Origin: Candidatus Aminicenantota bacterium
Lineage (GTDB): Bacteria > Acidobacteriota > Aminicenantia > Aminicenantales > Saccharicenantaceae
Assembly: GCA_014360005.1 (NCBI GenBank)
Contig: JACIYI010000003.1
Span: 62,001 to 126,000 of the forward strand
Length of the DNA: 64,000 nucleotides
Direction: 5' to 3'
This document shows positions 1-9,779 of the stretch, piece by piece. The notes under the pieces are model-generated. The model did not search any database. It had not been told where the DNA came from and saw nothing but the letters and a program-made list of their open reading frames with translations. Both the position numbers and the translations under genes were made by a program. Position 1 is the first letter of the stretch. Each line of letters begins with the position of its first letter.

Positions 1-126
1 ACATCATAGACCTGATTCAGACCGGACTTAAGCCAATTTAATGACCCCGGCCGATGCCGATTTCTGTTTACTCCCGCTTTTTAATGCGTCCTTTCTATAT
101 CAGTCAGACAAGAAATAGGATAAAAT

Positions 127-3100
127 TTGAATGCTGGAAGGCGTAATAAGATGGGCCCGGACCGAACAAAAGAAGGCAAGCAGAAACCTGCAGCCCCGGA
201 CCGCAGCCGGCTTCAGGCCCTGCGGGCTGAAATCTCAAGGCTCTTCCCGCAAGCCATGCTCCGCGATTCATACCGCGTCCGGGAAAAGCTGGTTCAAATC
301 CTCAGTTCCAGCCTGCCGCGGCGCAACCCGGTTAAAGCCACCGAACTCCTGCTGCGACTGAAGCAGCAGTTAGAAGAATCAGCCGAAGAAAAAAGAGCCC
401 GCCAGCGCCGCAAGCCGCGCCTGTCCTATCCCTACGAGCTGCCCATAACCAGGGAGCGCCAGGAGATAGTCCGGGCCATAAGAGAGAACCGGGTGGTCAT
501 CGTCTGCGGTGAAACCGGCTGCGGCAAGAGCACCCAGCTGCCAAAGATGTGCCTTGAAGCCGGCCGCGGCCTGGCCGGGAAAATCGCCTGCACCCAGCCC
601 CGCCGGATTGCGGCCATGACCATCGCCCAGCGTATCTCGGAGGAGCTGGACCAGCCCCTAGGAAAAATCGTCGGTTATAAGATTCGCTTCCAGGACCGCA
701 CCTCCCCCCAGGCCTACATAAAAATTCTGACCGACGGGATGCTGCTGGCCGAAACCCAGGGCGACCGCCTGCTAACCGAATACGACACTATCATCATTGA
801 CGAAGCCCATGAACGCAGCCTGAACATTGATTTTCTCATCGGGTTAGGCCGCCGCCTGCTGGAAAAGCGGCCCGAGCTCAAGATGCTGATAACTTCGGCC
901 ACCCTGGAAGTGGAAAAATTCCTCAAAGCCTTTGCTAACCCTCCGCTCTTCAGGGTCAGCGGCCGGCTGTACCCGGTGCAAGTCAGTTACTTCGAGCCCG
1001 AACCGGTCCGCCAGAAAAAAGAGGAGCCAGACTACGTTGACCTGGCCATCCAGGCCGTGGATTTCATCAAGAAGGAAAAACCGCCGGGTGACATCCTGGT
1101 CTTCATGCCAACCGAACAGGACATCCAGGAAACCTGCCGGCGGCTGCAGGGAAAGCACTACCCCGGCGCGGTCATCCTGCCGCTTTTTGCCCGGATGCCA
1201 GCCCACCAGCAAAAACAAATTTATAATGTCAAAGAAGGGAAAATCGTGGTGGCTACCAACGTGGCCGAGACTTCGCTTACTATTCCGGGAATCCGCTACG
1301 TGGTCGATACCGGTCTGGCCCGCCTCTCTCAGTACCAGACTTCGTCCGGAATCCATAGCCTGCCGATTTTGCCCATTTCCCGCTCCAGCGCTGAACAACG
1401 CCAAGGACGCTGCGGTCGGGTCAGCGCCGGCCTGTGCCTGAGGCTCTATTCAGAAGAAGATTATCTCTCGCGGCCCGAGCACACCCCGCCGGAAATACTG
1501 CGCAGCAACCTGGCTGAAGTCATCCTGCGAATGCTGTACCTGGAACTGGGCGACCCGCTCCGGTTTCCTTTCCTGGACCCGCCGGCAGCCCCGGCTGTCC
1601 GCGACGGTTACCGGACGCTGCTGGAACTGGGAGCCGTTGAAAAAATCGAAACCGGGTACGAGCTGACCGACCTGGGCCGCAAGATGGCCCGGCTGCCGCT
1701 CGACCCGCGGTTATCCAGGTTATTGCTGGAGGCCGAACGGCGTGGGTGCCTGCAGGAAGCCACTGTTATTGCTGCGGCTCTCAGCATTCAGGACCCCAGG
1801 CTGCGACCACTGGAGAGGGCCGCCGATGCCGACCGGGTCCAGTCGGTATTTCAGCACCCGGAATCCGACTTCCTGACTTTTTACAATCTCTGGCAGGCTC
1901 TGCAGAGCGCCATCCAGGGACAGGTCTCCAGCCCCAACCTGAAGAAATTCGCCCGCGATTACTTTCTTTCCTACAACCGGCTGCGGGAATGGCTTTTCGT
2001 CCAGGAACAGATTCTAGAAATCCTGGAAGAGCAAAAAATTGATACCAGGAGCCGGAAGAGCCGCCCGGTTGATTCCGACCTCTATACCGCCGTCCACAAA
2101 TCTATACTCTGCGGTTTTATTTCCCACCTGGCCGCCCACAAGGAAAAGAACATCTACGAAGCGGCCCGCAGCCAGGAAGCCATGCTCTGGCCCGGCTCAG
2201 CCCTGTTCAAGAAGCCGCCCTCCTGGGTGGTGGCCGCCGAGCTGGTCCGCACCAACCGTCTTTACCTGCGCACCGTGGCCCGGGTCAACCCGGCCTGGGG
2301 TGAAGAGCTGGCCCCGCACCTCTGCCGTTATTCCTACGAAGACCCTTACTGGGATAAAAACCGGGGCCAGGTTCGGGCCAAAGAAAGGGTGACTCTTTTT
2401 AACCTGACGATCATTTCCGGACGCGATGTCCCCTACGGCCGGCAGAACCCGGAAGCCGCCCACGAAATCTTCGTGGACGAAGCCCTGGTCAAGCACCAGG
2501 TTAACCGTGACCTGTCCTTCCTGGAACATAACCACCGCCTGGTAAGCCAGGTGCGGCTGCTGGAAGAAAAACTGCGCCAGCGCAATATCCTCATTCCCGA
2601 GCACTACCTGTTTGATTTTTATTCCAGCCGCCTGCAGGGTGTCTACAGCCTGGAAGGGCTGGAGCAGAGGATAAAAAATGCCGGGAGCGATGACTTCCTG
2701 CGACTTCAGGAAGAAAACCTTTACCTGACCAGGCCCGAGCCGGAGCTAATAGAAAAATATCCGGACAGCCTGAAAATTCTCGGCCATACTTATCGGCTAA
2801 AATACCGCTTTGCCCCGGGTGAAGAAAACGATGGAGTGACCATACTGATTCCTCGCCGGTTGATCGGGCAGGTCCCGGAAGCTCTCCTGACCTGGCCGGT
2901 TCCTGGAAGGTTGCAGGAGAAGGTCGAAGCCTGCCTCAAAGCCCTGCCCAAAGAATACCGCAAGCTGCTGCAACCGCTGGCAGAAAAAGCGGAGCAGATA
3001 GCCGCTGAGCTGAAGCCGGCACCGGTTTCTTTTTTCTCAGCCCTGGCCGCTCTGCTCAAGGACCGGTACAAGCTGGACATCCCCCGCCAGGTCTGGGAAA

Positions 3101-4164
3101 AACTGGAAATTCCCCGACACCTTAAAATGAGAATAACCATCGTCAATGAGGCCGGCCAGGAAGTGCTGAGTGGCCGGGACCTTTATTTTCTAAAAAAAAT
3201 GCTGAGCAGCCAGGCCCAGCAGCCGGCAGCCGAAGAAGCCCCCGGCTGGCGGGAAGCCCGGGCTCGCTGGGAAAGGGCGGCTCTGACCGGCTGGGAGGAA
3301 AGCCTGCCCGAAATCCCCGAAGAGGTAGCCATAGATGATTTCTTGAAAGGTTACCCGGCCCTGGTAGCAAGCGGAGATAGATTTGAGGTCAGATTTTTCC
3401 GGACCGCGGAAGAAGCCCGCCAATCTCACCTCCTGGCCGTGGAAAATATTTTAAGCCGGCAGTTTCAAAAAGACCTGAATTTCATCCTGCGAAGCTATGC
3501 TTTCCCGCAAGACCTGCGGCCGGTGATGCTGTTCTTTGGCGGCGAGGTCGGGCTGAAGAACCGGATTATTCAGAAAATCAGGGAGGAAGTCTTCCGGAAA
3601 AATTTCAGGCGGCTGGAAGAACTTCAATCCTTCATTCGGGAGGCAGCTCTAAAACAGCTTTTTGAAACCGCTCACCGGGTTTTTTTTGCGGTGCAGGAAG
3701 TACTCCAGGAATACCGGAAAACCAGGAGCTTTATCCAGGAAATGGAGGCAGCCCGAAAAAAAATGGGCGTAAGTTCCTCTCTGCCGGAAAGCCTGAAAGA
3801 GGAGCTGGAAAACCTGGTACCCGAGAATTTTCTGGTCATCTACCCCACAGATTTCCTGACCCGTCTGCCGCGGATGGTGGAAGCCCTGGGACTCCGGGCT
3901 CAAAGGGCCAGGCTGTCCGCGGAGAAAGACCGGGCCAAAGCGGCCCAGATCGAACCTTTCCTGGTCGAATACGAGCGTCTCAGCCGACTGGTTCGAAAGA
4001 AACCGAGTCCGGAAAAAGACAGGCTGCTGTTTGAGCTGCGCTGGATGATTGAAGAATTCAAGATTTCTCTTTTCGCTCCCGAAATAAAAACAGCTTTCCC
4101 GGTAAGCGCCAAACGCCTGGCTACCAGGTTCAGGGAAATTGAAGCCCGCCTGGAACAGGGCTGA
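127..4164 (+). CDS. hrpA: ATP-dependent RNA helicase HrpA (DEAH box)
   Basis: DEAH-box RNA helicase of the HrpA family, which unwinds RNA using ATP in the cytoplasm. In E. coli HrpA is linked to mRNA processing and to rescue of stalled or collided ribosomes. Visible motifs are Walker A GETGCGKST (about residues 128-136), DEAH (225-228), SAT (257-259) and motif VI QRQGRCGR (414-421). Helicase-associated and OB-fold regions and the long C-terminal DUF3418-type region of bacterial HrpA follow. At 1345 residues it matches the roughly 1300 of E. coli HrpA. The start is a TTG six bases after AGGA. An ATG at 151 behind GGAAGG is a reasonable alternative. It stands alone, with 348 bases before the next gene. 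Confidence 0.93.
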   Translation: MNAGRRNKMGPDRTKEGKQKPAAPDRSRLQALRAEISRLFPQAMLRDSYRVREKLVQILSSSLPRRNPVKATELLLRLKQQLEESAEEKRARQRRKPRLSYPYELPITRERQEIVRAIRENRVVIVCGETGCGKSTQLPKMCLEAGRGLAGKIACTQPRRIAAMTIAQRISEELDQPLGKIVGYKIRFQDRTSPQAYIKILTDGMLLAETQGDRLLTEYDTIIIDEAHERSLNIDFLIGLGRRLLEKRPELKMLITSATLEVEKFLKAFANPPLFRVSGRLYPVQVSYFEPEPVRQKKEEPDYVDLAIQAVDFIKKEKPPGDILVFMPTEQDIQETCRRLQGKHYPGAVILPLFARMPAHQQKQIYNVKEGKIVVATNVAETSLTIPGIRYVVDTGLARLSQYQTSSGIHSLPILPISRSSAEQRQGRCGRVSAGLCLRLYSEEDYLSRPEHTPPEILRSNLAEVILRMLYLELGDPLRFPFLDPPAAPAVRDGYRTLLELGAVEKIETGYELTDLGRKMARLPLDPRLSRLLLEAERRGCLQEATVIAAALSIQDPRLRPLERAADADRVQSVFQHPESDFLTFYNLWQALQSAIQGQVSSPNLKKFARDYFLSYNRLREWLFVQEQILEILEEQKIDTRSRKSRPVDSDLYTAVHKSILCGFISHLAAHKEKNIYEAARSQEAMLWPGSALFKKPPSWVVAAELVRTNRLYLRTVARVNPAWGEELAPHLCRYSYEDPYWDKNRGQVRAKERVTLFNLTIISGRDVPYGRQNPEAAHEIFVDEALVKHQVNRDLSFLEHNHRLVSQVRLLEEKLRQRNILIPEHYLFDFYSSRLQGVYSLEGLEQRIKNAGSDDFLRLQEENLYLTRPEPELIEKYPDSLKILGHTYRLKYRFAPGEENDGVTILIPRRLIGQVPEALLTWPVPGRLQEKVEACLKALPKEYRKLLQPLAEKAEQIAAELKPAPVSFFSALAALLKDRYKLDIPRQVWEKLEIPRHLKMRITIVNEAGQEVLSGRDLYFLKKMLSSQAQQPAAEEAPGWREARARWERAALTGWEESLPEIPEEVAIDDFLKGYPALVASGDRFEVRFFRTAEEARQSHLLAVENILSRQFQKDLNFILRSYAFPQDLRPVMLFFGGEVGLKNRIIQKIREEVFRKNFRRLEELQSFIREAALKQLFETAHRVFFAVQEVLQEYRKTRSFIQEMEAARKKMGVSSSLPESLKEELENLVPENFLVIYPTDFLTRLPRMVEALGLRAQRARLSAEKDRAKAAQIEPFLVEYERLSRLVRKKPSPEKDRLLFELRWMIEEFKISLFAPEIKTAFPVSAKRLATRFREIEARLEQG

Positions 4165-4512
4165 CAGCCCGGGCCGGAAAACTCGAAGGTGGATTGGACG
4201 GGCGGAGAAACCCTCCAGTTGGCCCTTATTAAGAAAGCCAGGCCAGAAATTCGGCCAGCGGCCTTAGCCCGCAGGCTTAAGCTGTGGTCCTGGTTTCTGC
4301 CCGAGACTCAGACCGGGTTCATCTCTCAAGGCTCTTCAAGAACAGAAAAAGGTTGAACTCGGTACCAAAAAAATTTAGAAATATACTGGCTGGACTGACC
4401 TGGCTGGCACCCCTGTTCAGCCCGGACAGGCTGGATAGCTGAAGCTGGCCGATTAAGATCTGACCGGTTACAGGTTTCAGGCCTGAGAGCCTGGGCCTAC
4501 CAGGAGGAGACA
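4165..4512. other. Intergenic stretch without recognised content
   Basis: 348 bases between hrpA and the MaoC gene. I see no convincing ORF, tRNA or terminator. The last bases carry a clear Shine-Dalgarno (AGGAGG) for the next gene. No promoter with both hexamers was found. Confidence 0.5.
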
Positions 4513-5013
4513 ATGGTTGAAGAAAAGAATGACCTGCCGCCATCGCCCCCGGGGGAAGAAAGAAAGATTAAGCCGCAACTGCTGAAGAAAATGCTCGGCC
4601 AGGAATTCTGCGTTTCTGACTGGCTGACCATGACCCAGGAAAGAATCAATGCTTTTGCTGACTGCACTGAAGACCACCAGTGGATTCACGTGGATGTGGA
4701 AAAAGCCGCCCGCGGACCGCTTAAGAGCACCATCGCCCATGGTTTTCTGCTTCTGTCGCTACTGCCCTATTTTCTGGCCCAGTCGCCACTGGCCAGGATT
4801 AAGGTGAAAATGATCTTCAATTATGGACTCGACCGCATCAGGTTCATCCAGCCGGTTAGACCCGGAGACCGCATCCGCAACCGGGCAGTCCTCAAGGAAA
4901 TCAGGAGAAAAGGATTCCGCCGCTGGCTGGTCAAGGTTGAAAACACCATGGAGATAGAAAATAACCCCAGGCCGGCCCTGGTGGCTGAGCTCCTGGTGTT
5001 CATTATTTTCTGA
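4513..5013 (+). CDS. MaoC-family (R)-specific enoyl-CoA hydratase-like protein
   Basis: Single hot-dog-fold protein of 166 residues related to MaoC and NodN dehydratases, which hydrate enoyl-CoA to (R)-3-hydroxyacyl-CoA. The hydratase signature is visible: the catalytic Asp54 and His59 lie in a CTEDHQWIH motif, followed by IAHGFL (about 74-79). About 25 extra charged and proline-rich residues precede the domain. The ATG follows AGGAGG at ideal spacing. It is monocistronic and faces away from the aminotransferase downstream. The substrate cannot be told from sequence, so a role in fatty acid or branched acyl-CoA metabolism is inference. Confidence 0.85.
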   Translation: MVEEKNDLPPSPPGEERKIKPQLLKKMLGQEFCVSDWLTMTQERINAFADCTEDHQWIHVDVEKAARGPLKSTIAHGFLLLSLLPYFLAQSPLARIKVKMIFNYGLDRIRFIQPVRPGDRIRNRAVLKEIRRKGFRRWLVKVENTMEIENNPRPALVAELLVFIIF

Positions 5014-5335
5014 CGGCAAGAGCACCTGCTTTAACAGGAATCTACAAAGCATTGGTAAGTTTTATAGGCTATCTTCAGGTCGGGGACTAGCCCGCCAGAT
5101 GCCCTGATGGCAATCGAAGGAATATGAACCTCAGCAAAAAGAATTTAGAATCGTAATACAGTTCTTCTCCCCCCGCCGATCATAACCTGTAGCCATAGAT
5201 TTTCCTTAAAACAGTCGGTAAGGCAAAAATTTTTCTGGCCTGAATAAAATAGCGAGCAGCCGAGACAAAGCAGGCTCTTTTAAGAATCCATATTTTCTTT
5301 GTTTTATTTCCAGGTCATTCGGAAGTTCTGAGCGG
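5014..5335. other. Convergent intergenic stretch without recognised content
   Basis: 322 bases between the 3' ends of the MaoC gene and the class V aminotransferase. It is AT-richer than the flanking genes. No ORF with a ribosome-binding site and no strong hairpin with a T-run was found. Confidence 0.5.
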
Positions 5336-6517
5336 TCAGCGGCCGGCAGCCAGGTCTTTTAAGATCTCAACCGTGCGGTCTATTTCTTCCATTGAATTAT
5401 AAATGTGGGTAGACTGGCGAACCCCGTACACTTCGCCCATGGACCTGGGCCGCAGTCGCCCCCTTTTCCAGAGCTCATCCTGAAGGTAATTTCCGGTCAG
5501 GCCCTGGATGTTATAGACAGTAATTCCCGCCGCCATCTGCGGATGAAGCGGGGTGAAGATTTTTATCCCGGGCACTTCCTGTAGCCTGGCCCGCAGGTAA
5601 TCGCCAAGCTGCTTGATTCGGGCATAAACCCGCTCCGGACCCAGCTCCAAATGAAAGTCCAGGGCTTCATCCAGTCCCAGCAGAAGCGACAGGTTTCCGG
5701 TGCCGCGCTGGCTCAGGCGGAAACCGTGGTCTTCCTGGTTATCCCACTGGGTACTGGCCAGGGTGGTCCAGATTTCTGGCGCCTTTTCTTTCCTTAAATA
5801 GAGAAAACCATTCCCGGCCGGGGCACACAACCATTTATGAAAACTGCCATAATAGGCGTCACAATCCAGGTCTTTGAGGTCAACCTTGATTTGACCCACG
5901 GTCTGGGCACCGTCAATTATAGTGAATATACCGCGCTTTCTGGCTTCAGCACAGATTTCTCTGACCGGCAGAATGGCTCCGCTTCCAGTTATAAGATGCG
6001 GAATGGCTATGACCCTGGTTTTCGGGCCCATGGCCCGGACCAAGGTTTCTAAAACTTCCTGGGGCGATTTGATGGGTTTGTTCAGCGGGAGCTGGCGGTA
6101 GACGATACCATGGCGCCTGGCGGCCAGTTTCCAGCCGCACTCTCCACCGGGGTGCTCCTGGTCTGTGCCCAGTACTTCGTCGCCGGCCTTAAGGTCCAGA
6201 CCGTTAGCTAAATAATTCATTCCGGCCGTGGCATTTTCCGTAAGGGCGAGCTCTTTTACCTCGCAGTTAATCAACCGGGCCGCTTTCTGCCTTATCTCGG
6301 TCCAGGGCTGATAACCGGAAATCCAATCGGGACCATAATAATCCCACTCGGCAATTTTCTCGGCGGTAAGCCGCAGGTGATTGACCGTGCGCTCCAAAAC
6401 CCGGCGGGGCATAGCCCCCAGAGTTCCAGTGTTAAAGAAAGTCATCTGGGGGTCGAGCAGAAATTCGGTTCTGACTTTTTTCCAGAATTCTTTTTCCTGG
6501 CTCTTATCATCCAGCAT
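5336..6517 (-). CDS. Aminotransferase class V (isopenicillin-N epimerase / cysteine desulfurase-like fold)
   Basis: PLP enzyme of fold type I, class V, 393 residues. The PLP-binding lysine is K228 in SFHKWL, and the aspartate that contacts the pyridine nitrogen is in DGAQ (202-205). The overall form, with the GTLG motif near the N-terminus and no cysteine-rich catalytic loop, resembles isopenicillin-N epimerase-like or CsdA-like proteins rather than IscS. No Fe-S assembly genes are nearby, so a desulfurase role is not supported by context. The ATG follows GGGAGG. The substrate is unknown. Confidence 0.85.
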   Translation of the reverse strand: MLDDKSQEKEFWKKVRTEFLLDPQMTFFNTGTLGAMPRRVLERTVNHLRLTAEKIAEWDYYGPDWISGYQPWTEIRQKAARLINCEVKELALTENATAGMNYLANGLDLKAGDEVLGTDQEHPGGECGWKLAARRHGIVYRQLPLNKPIKSPQEVLETLVRAMGPKTRVIAIPHLITGSGAILPVREICAEARKRGIFTIIDGAQTVGQIKVDLKDLDCDAYYGSFHKWLCAPAGNGFLYLRKEKAPEIWTTLASTQWDNQEDHGFRLSQRGTGNLSLLLGLDEALDFHLELGPERVYARIKQLGDYLRARLQEVPGIKIFTPLHPQMAAGITVYNIQGLTGNYLQDELWKRGRLRPRSMGEVYGVRQSTHIYNSMEEIDRTVEILKDLAAGR

Positions 6518-6943
6518 CTTATCCTCCCGGATTCAGCTTGGCCGGAAAATTCCCGGGAAATCTGCCCGCCCGGGCCATCTCTATCCAGGCCCGCTGCCAG
6601 CTGCTTACTGATTAAACCGGCCGCTGTTCTGCCTGTCAGCCTTCCCGGACCTGGCTTTCTGTTCAAGTCCATAAGTTTAGCTGATTCTTTCAGATAGTTA
6701 AAGCAGCCCGGGAGAAGTATAAGCTTCAATTCTCCGTTGTCGGGAATTCTTCAGCCAGGATTAAACATGAAGAGTTGATGAAAACTGAGAAGAACAAACC
6801 GATTATATGAACATCTATTCATATATTCAGAAGAGCCGTTATCTTCTGGTAGCCAATTTCTTAGGTGTAGAAGCTCTCTTCTTCTACTGACCTTAGCTCG
6901 CTGGGTTCAGAACGAGCCGGCTAACCTCAACCGCAACCGCGAT
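6518..6943. other. Intergenic stretch with a TATATGAA palindrome
   Basis: 426 bases between the serine hydrolase 3' end and the aminotransferase 5' end, both on the minus strand. The only structure I can support is the perfect inverted repeat at 6804-6825. Reading frames here lack ribosome-binding sites and family resemblance. Confidence 0.5.
6804..6825. repeat. Palindrome TATATGAA-N6-TTCATATA
   Basis: Perfect 8-base arms (6804-6811 and 6818-6825) with a six-base spacer. The same TATATGAA/TTCATATA core forms the inner part of the larger inverted repeat at 37470-37505 next to the IS110 element. It may be an operator, a REP-like unit or an insertion target. There is no T-run, so it is not a standard terminator. 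Confidence 0.55.
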
Positions 6944-8341
6944 TCAATGGCCAGGCTGCGAATAAGATTTTTCGATGGCCTGATAGACCAGGGTGCGAAA
7001 CTTGTTCTGGAGGTCGCTGCAGCTTGAAGGCACCGGCAGCAGCTGAGTCATAAAGACAGCCACCAACTTTTCCGCCGGGTCAACCCAGTAGGTAGTAAAA
7101 TAGGCACCACCCCAGCCAAAAGCACCGACCGAACCCGGAAGACCCGAGGCCCCCAGGCTTCTGGTCACCCAGAAGCCCAGGCCAAAGCCCTGCTTTCCCC
7201 CGGAATAAATCTGGCCCACGTGGTCGGCTGTCATCAACTCGACTGACTTAGGGCTCAAAATCCTGACCCCACCCAGCTCCCCGCGGTTTAAGAGCATCTG
7301 AAGGAAGCGGGCATAATCTTCAGCCGTGGCTACCAGCCCGGCCCCGCCCGAATAGCATTTTCTGGGCCCGTAAACATAAGGGCTTTTAGCCGGGTCTTCG
7401 GTCATCTTGATTTGCCCGTTTTCATCCGCGCCATAAGCCGGGGCCAGGCGAGAAGCCTTGCTCTCGGGCAGAAAGAAGCAGGTATCTTTCATCCCCAGCG
7501 GGCCGGCAATCCGCTTCTCCACAAACTCGGCTAAGGTCATCCCGGACACAACTTCCACTAAATAGCCAAGAATGTCGGTGTTGTAACCATAGACAAAACG
7601 CTCTCCTGGTTGGGCATCAAAAGGCAGCCTGACCAGTTTTTTCACCACTTCCCCGATGGTCATATCCTTATCAGTCAGAAACCAGCCGTGAATTCCGGCC
7701 TTCAGATATTCTTCCCTGGCCGGGCCATCGCCGTAGGAAATGCCGGCGGTGTGGGTCAGCAGGTCACGGATGGTAATCTGGCGCCTGGCCGGCACCAGAC
7801 TGAAACCTTTGGCCTCCTTACCTTCAGGTTTAACCGCCACGTATGTTTCCTTAAATTCCGGAATGTATTTAGAAACCGGGTCATCCAGCAGGAGCTTGCC
7901 TTCTTCCATCAGCATCATCACCGCCACTGAAGTCACCGCTTTTGATTGAGAAGCGATGCGGAAGATGGCATCCAGAGGCATGGGGTCCGGCTTATCGAGC
8001 CTGAATCGGCCAAAGGCTCGGTGGTAAGCCACCTTACCATCTCTGACAATGAGCACCACCAGGCCCGGCGCTCCCTTCTGGTTACAGTAACTCAGCATAA
8101 CCTGGCTAAGACGTTCCAGCCGTCCGGCCGACAGTCCAACCTCGCCTGGGCGGGCGGCAGGCAAGCTGCCTGGCCAGGCAGACAGGCTTAGCGACAGAAC
8201 CAGCAAAACCAGGCTAAAATAGCGGGCAAAAACCCGGAGGCCAAATCCCGGAGCCTGACCCCAGATTTTTCTTTTTCTCCCGGCAGCTTTTTCTTGCCTG
8301 GCTGCTTCCCCGTGAAAACTGAATGATAACTTTAAGTGCAT
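6944..8341 (-). CDS. Secreted serine hydrolase, beta-lactamase / EstB-like family
   Basis: Beta-lactamase-superfamily (PF00144) serine hydrolase of 465 residues. The catalytic S-x-x-K is SQSK at 131-134. The second motif region, [10 protein letters not shown] (251-260), resembles the esterase/EstB branch more than class C beta-lactamases. A hydrophobic stretch (about residues 41-57) following a basic N-terminus looks like a signal peptide or membrane anchor, so the enzyme probably acts outside the cytoplasm. The ATG follows GGAGGG at short spacing, and the long polar leader before the hydrophobic segment could mean the true start is internal. The substrate may be an ester, D-peptide or lactam and cannot be assigned. 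Confidence 0.88.
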   Translation of the reverse strand: MHLKLSFSFHGEAARQEKAAGRKRKIWGQAPGFGLRVFARYFSLVLLVLSLSLSAWPGSLPAARPGEVGLSAGRLERLSQVMLSYCNQKGAPGLVVLIVRDGKVAYHRAFGRFRLDKPDPMPLDAIFRIASQSKAVTSVAVMMLMEEGKLLLDDPVSKYIPEFKETYVAVKPEGKEAKGFSLVPARRQITIRDLLTHTAGISYGDGPAREEYLKAGIHGWFLTDKDMTIGEVVKKLVRLPFDAQPGERFVYGYNTDILGYLVEVVSGMTLAEFVEKRIAGPLGMKDTCFFLPESKASRLAPAYGADENGQIKMTEDPAKSPYVYGPRKCYSGGAGLVATAEDYARFLQMLLNRGELGGVRILSPKSVELMTADHVGQIYSGGKQGFGLGFWVTRSLGASGLPGSVGAFGWGGAYFTTYWVDPAEKLVAVFMTQLLPVPSSCSDLQNKFRTLVYQAIEKSYSQPGH

Positions 8342-8401
8342 GGTCCCTCCTTTTTCGCGTTTTATCCTGGGTTTTTTTGCTGAAGTGCTTCTGCCTTTCT
8401 C

Positions 8402-8430
8402 TTATTATTTCTCAAAATGCAAGTAATCAA
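8402..8430 (-). promoter_or_regulatory. Possible promoter for the serine hydrolase
   Basis: On the minus strand, TTGATT (8425-8430) and TAATAA (8402-8407) are separated by 17 bases, about 60 bases before the start codon. The match to consensus is partial. Confidence 0.3.
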
Positions 8431-8619
8431 TGACCTGGTCGCTTTTATTAGCTGACTATATCCCATCCGGTCAACGTCTGTCAAAAGGCCGAATTACCTC
8501 ACTTAAAATCTAGACCAAATTGATTCGTTGCCTCACGAGAAAATCTACCCGAAATCAGATTGCTCTCTGGCTGGTCAAGCCCTTAAATATCGGGTTGATC
8601 TCAGCCAGGAGGCCAGGAC

Positions 8620-8844
8620 ATGGGGTTAGAGATGAAGGTTAGGCGAGCGGTGCTAAAGGAGCTGGCCAGGAGCTATCAGAGAGGCTCTAATAGGGAAAAG
8701 GGTCTGGTTCTGAAGGAGCTGGCCGCTCTTGCCGGCTATAATCTCTGTTATGCCAGCTGGTTATTGGGCAACTGTGGTCGGAAAGTAATTTTACGGGGTA
8801 AAAGGGGGAGCAGGTGGTGTTTATTGGTGAGGCAAGGAAAATAA
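8620..8844 (+). pseudogene. N-terminal remnant of an integrase-core (DDE) transposase
   Basis: A 74-residue frame with an ATG behind CCAGGAGG. Its sequence (KELARSYQR, KGLVLKELAALAGYN, YASWLLGN) reads like the N-terminal helix-turn-helix region of transposases that carry an rve integrase core domain. Those proteins run to several hundred residues, while here the frame stops early and no catalytic DDE domain follows before the next gene at 8921. It is best read as a decayed insertion-sequence remnant. A small stand-alone DNA-binding protein is possible but less likely. Confidence 0.6.
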
Positions 8845-8883
8845 AGCTGATGAGGTCATCGAGGCTTTGTGCCTGTTCTCATC

Positions 8884-8913
8884 TTGACTGAAATCAACCG
8901 GCCATAATATACT
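8884..8913 (+). promoter_or_regulatory. Promoter directly before the DUF1624 gene (leaderless arrangement)
   Basis: TTGACT (8884-8889) and TATACT (8908-8913) with an 18-base spacer. The GTG start lies 7 bases after the -10 box, where transcription would begin, and no Shine-Dalgarno is seen. Confidence 0.5.
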
Positions 8914-8920
8914 CAGCGGC

Positions 8921-9652
8921 GTGACCAAAGAATCTCCGGCCCGCATCTGGGAAATAGATTTTCTGCGGGGGCTGGCCATCATCCTGATGGTCGGCTACCA
9001 TCTGCTCTACGACCTGGGCGATTTTGCCGGCCTGAAAAAATTCCTCGGCTTTTCCACTGACCTGACGACACCGGCCTGGCTCCTGGCCCAGCATTTTTTT
9101 GCCGGGCTGTTCGTCATCCTGTCGGGCCTAAGCTCCAATTTCAGCCAGAACAATTTTCGGCGCAGTCTGAAATACCTGGCCGTGGCCCTGATAATCACCG
9201 CCGCCACTTACCTGTTTGACCCGGGCTCGGTGATCCTGTTCGGCATCATCCACTGCCTGGGGATTTCGGTGCTGATTTATGGTCTGTTTTTCAGGAAATC
9301 AGGGCCGGTCACCTGCCTGGTATCCGGCCTAATAATTGCTGCCCTCAGCGCCCTGCTCCCGTCTATCCACAAAACTTTTTCCATAAACTCTAACTGGCTG
9401 CTGCCGCTCGGACTCCACCGCCCGGATTTTGCTTCCTTTGATTATTTTCCGCTGATTCCGTGGTTTGGAGTTTTCTTGGCTGGCGTGGCCCTCGGCCGCT
9501 GGTTTTATTCAGACCGAAAGAGCCTGGTCCGCCGGCCGCTGCCTGAAACCATTGTTAACTGGTGTGGTCGTCACTCGCTGTGGATTTATCTCCTGCACCA
9601 GCCTATCATCATGGCCATACTTTACTTGCTGGGCTATGTAAGGCTTTCCTAA
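8921..9652 (+). CDS. DUF1624 / HGSNAT-type integral membrane protein
   Basis: Polytopic membrane protein of 243 residues belonging to the heparan-alpha-glucosaminide N-acetyltransferase catalytic family (DUF1624). The N-terminal signature IDFLRGLAIILM followed by GYHLLYDLGDF is characteristic. It has about seven or eight predicted membrane segments, and the C-terminal helix ends in WIYLLHQPII, as in related acyltransferases. The family is thought to move acetyl groups across the membrane onto sugars, but bacterial members of this size are mostly uncharacterised. It starts with GTG and has no Shine-Dalgarno; see the adjoining promoter. Confidence 0.85.
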   Translation: MTKESPARIWEIDFLRGLAIILMVGYHLLYDLGDFAGLKKFLGFSTDLTTPAWLLAQHFFAGLFVILSGLSSNFSQNNFRRSLKYLAVALIITAATYLFDPGSVILFGIIHCLGISVLIYGLFFRKSGPVTCLVSGLIIAALSALLPSIHKTFSINSNWLLPLGLHRPDFASFDYFPLIPWFGVFLAGVALGRWFYSDRKSLVRRPLPETIVNWCGRHSLWIYLLHQPIIMAILYLLGYVRLS

Positions 9653-9779
9653 ATTAGGGAATTAAGTATCTCCTTCAGCCCTTAACTCCTCTTATCGCCA
9701 TAAATTGTACCTTATAGCCTATCATCGCTACAAACTGGCCGGGACTGCTCGAAATAGTCAGCCAAGAGCCTGCTGCCAA

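Noticed and set aside
4400-4440. A TGGCAC sequence near 4421 as a sigma-54 promoter
   Set aside because: The GG-to-GC spacing is 12, not 10, so it does not meet the rule.
6944-8341. Calling the serine hydrolase a beta-lactamase resistance gene
   Set aside because: The second active-site motif fits the esterase branch and there is no resistance context.
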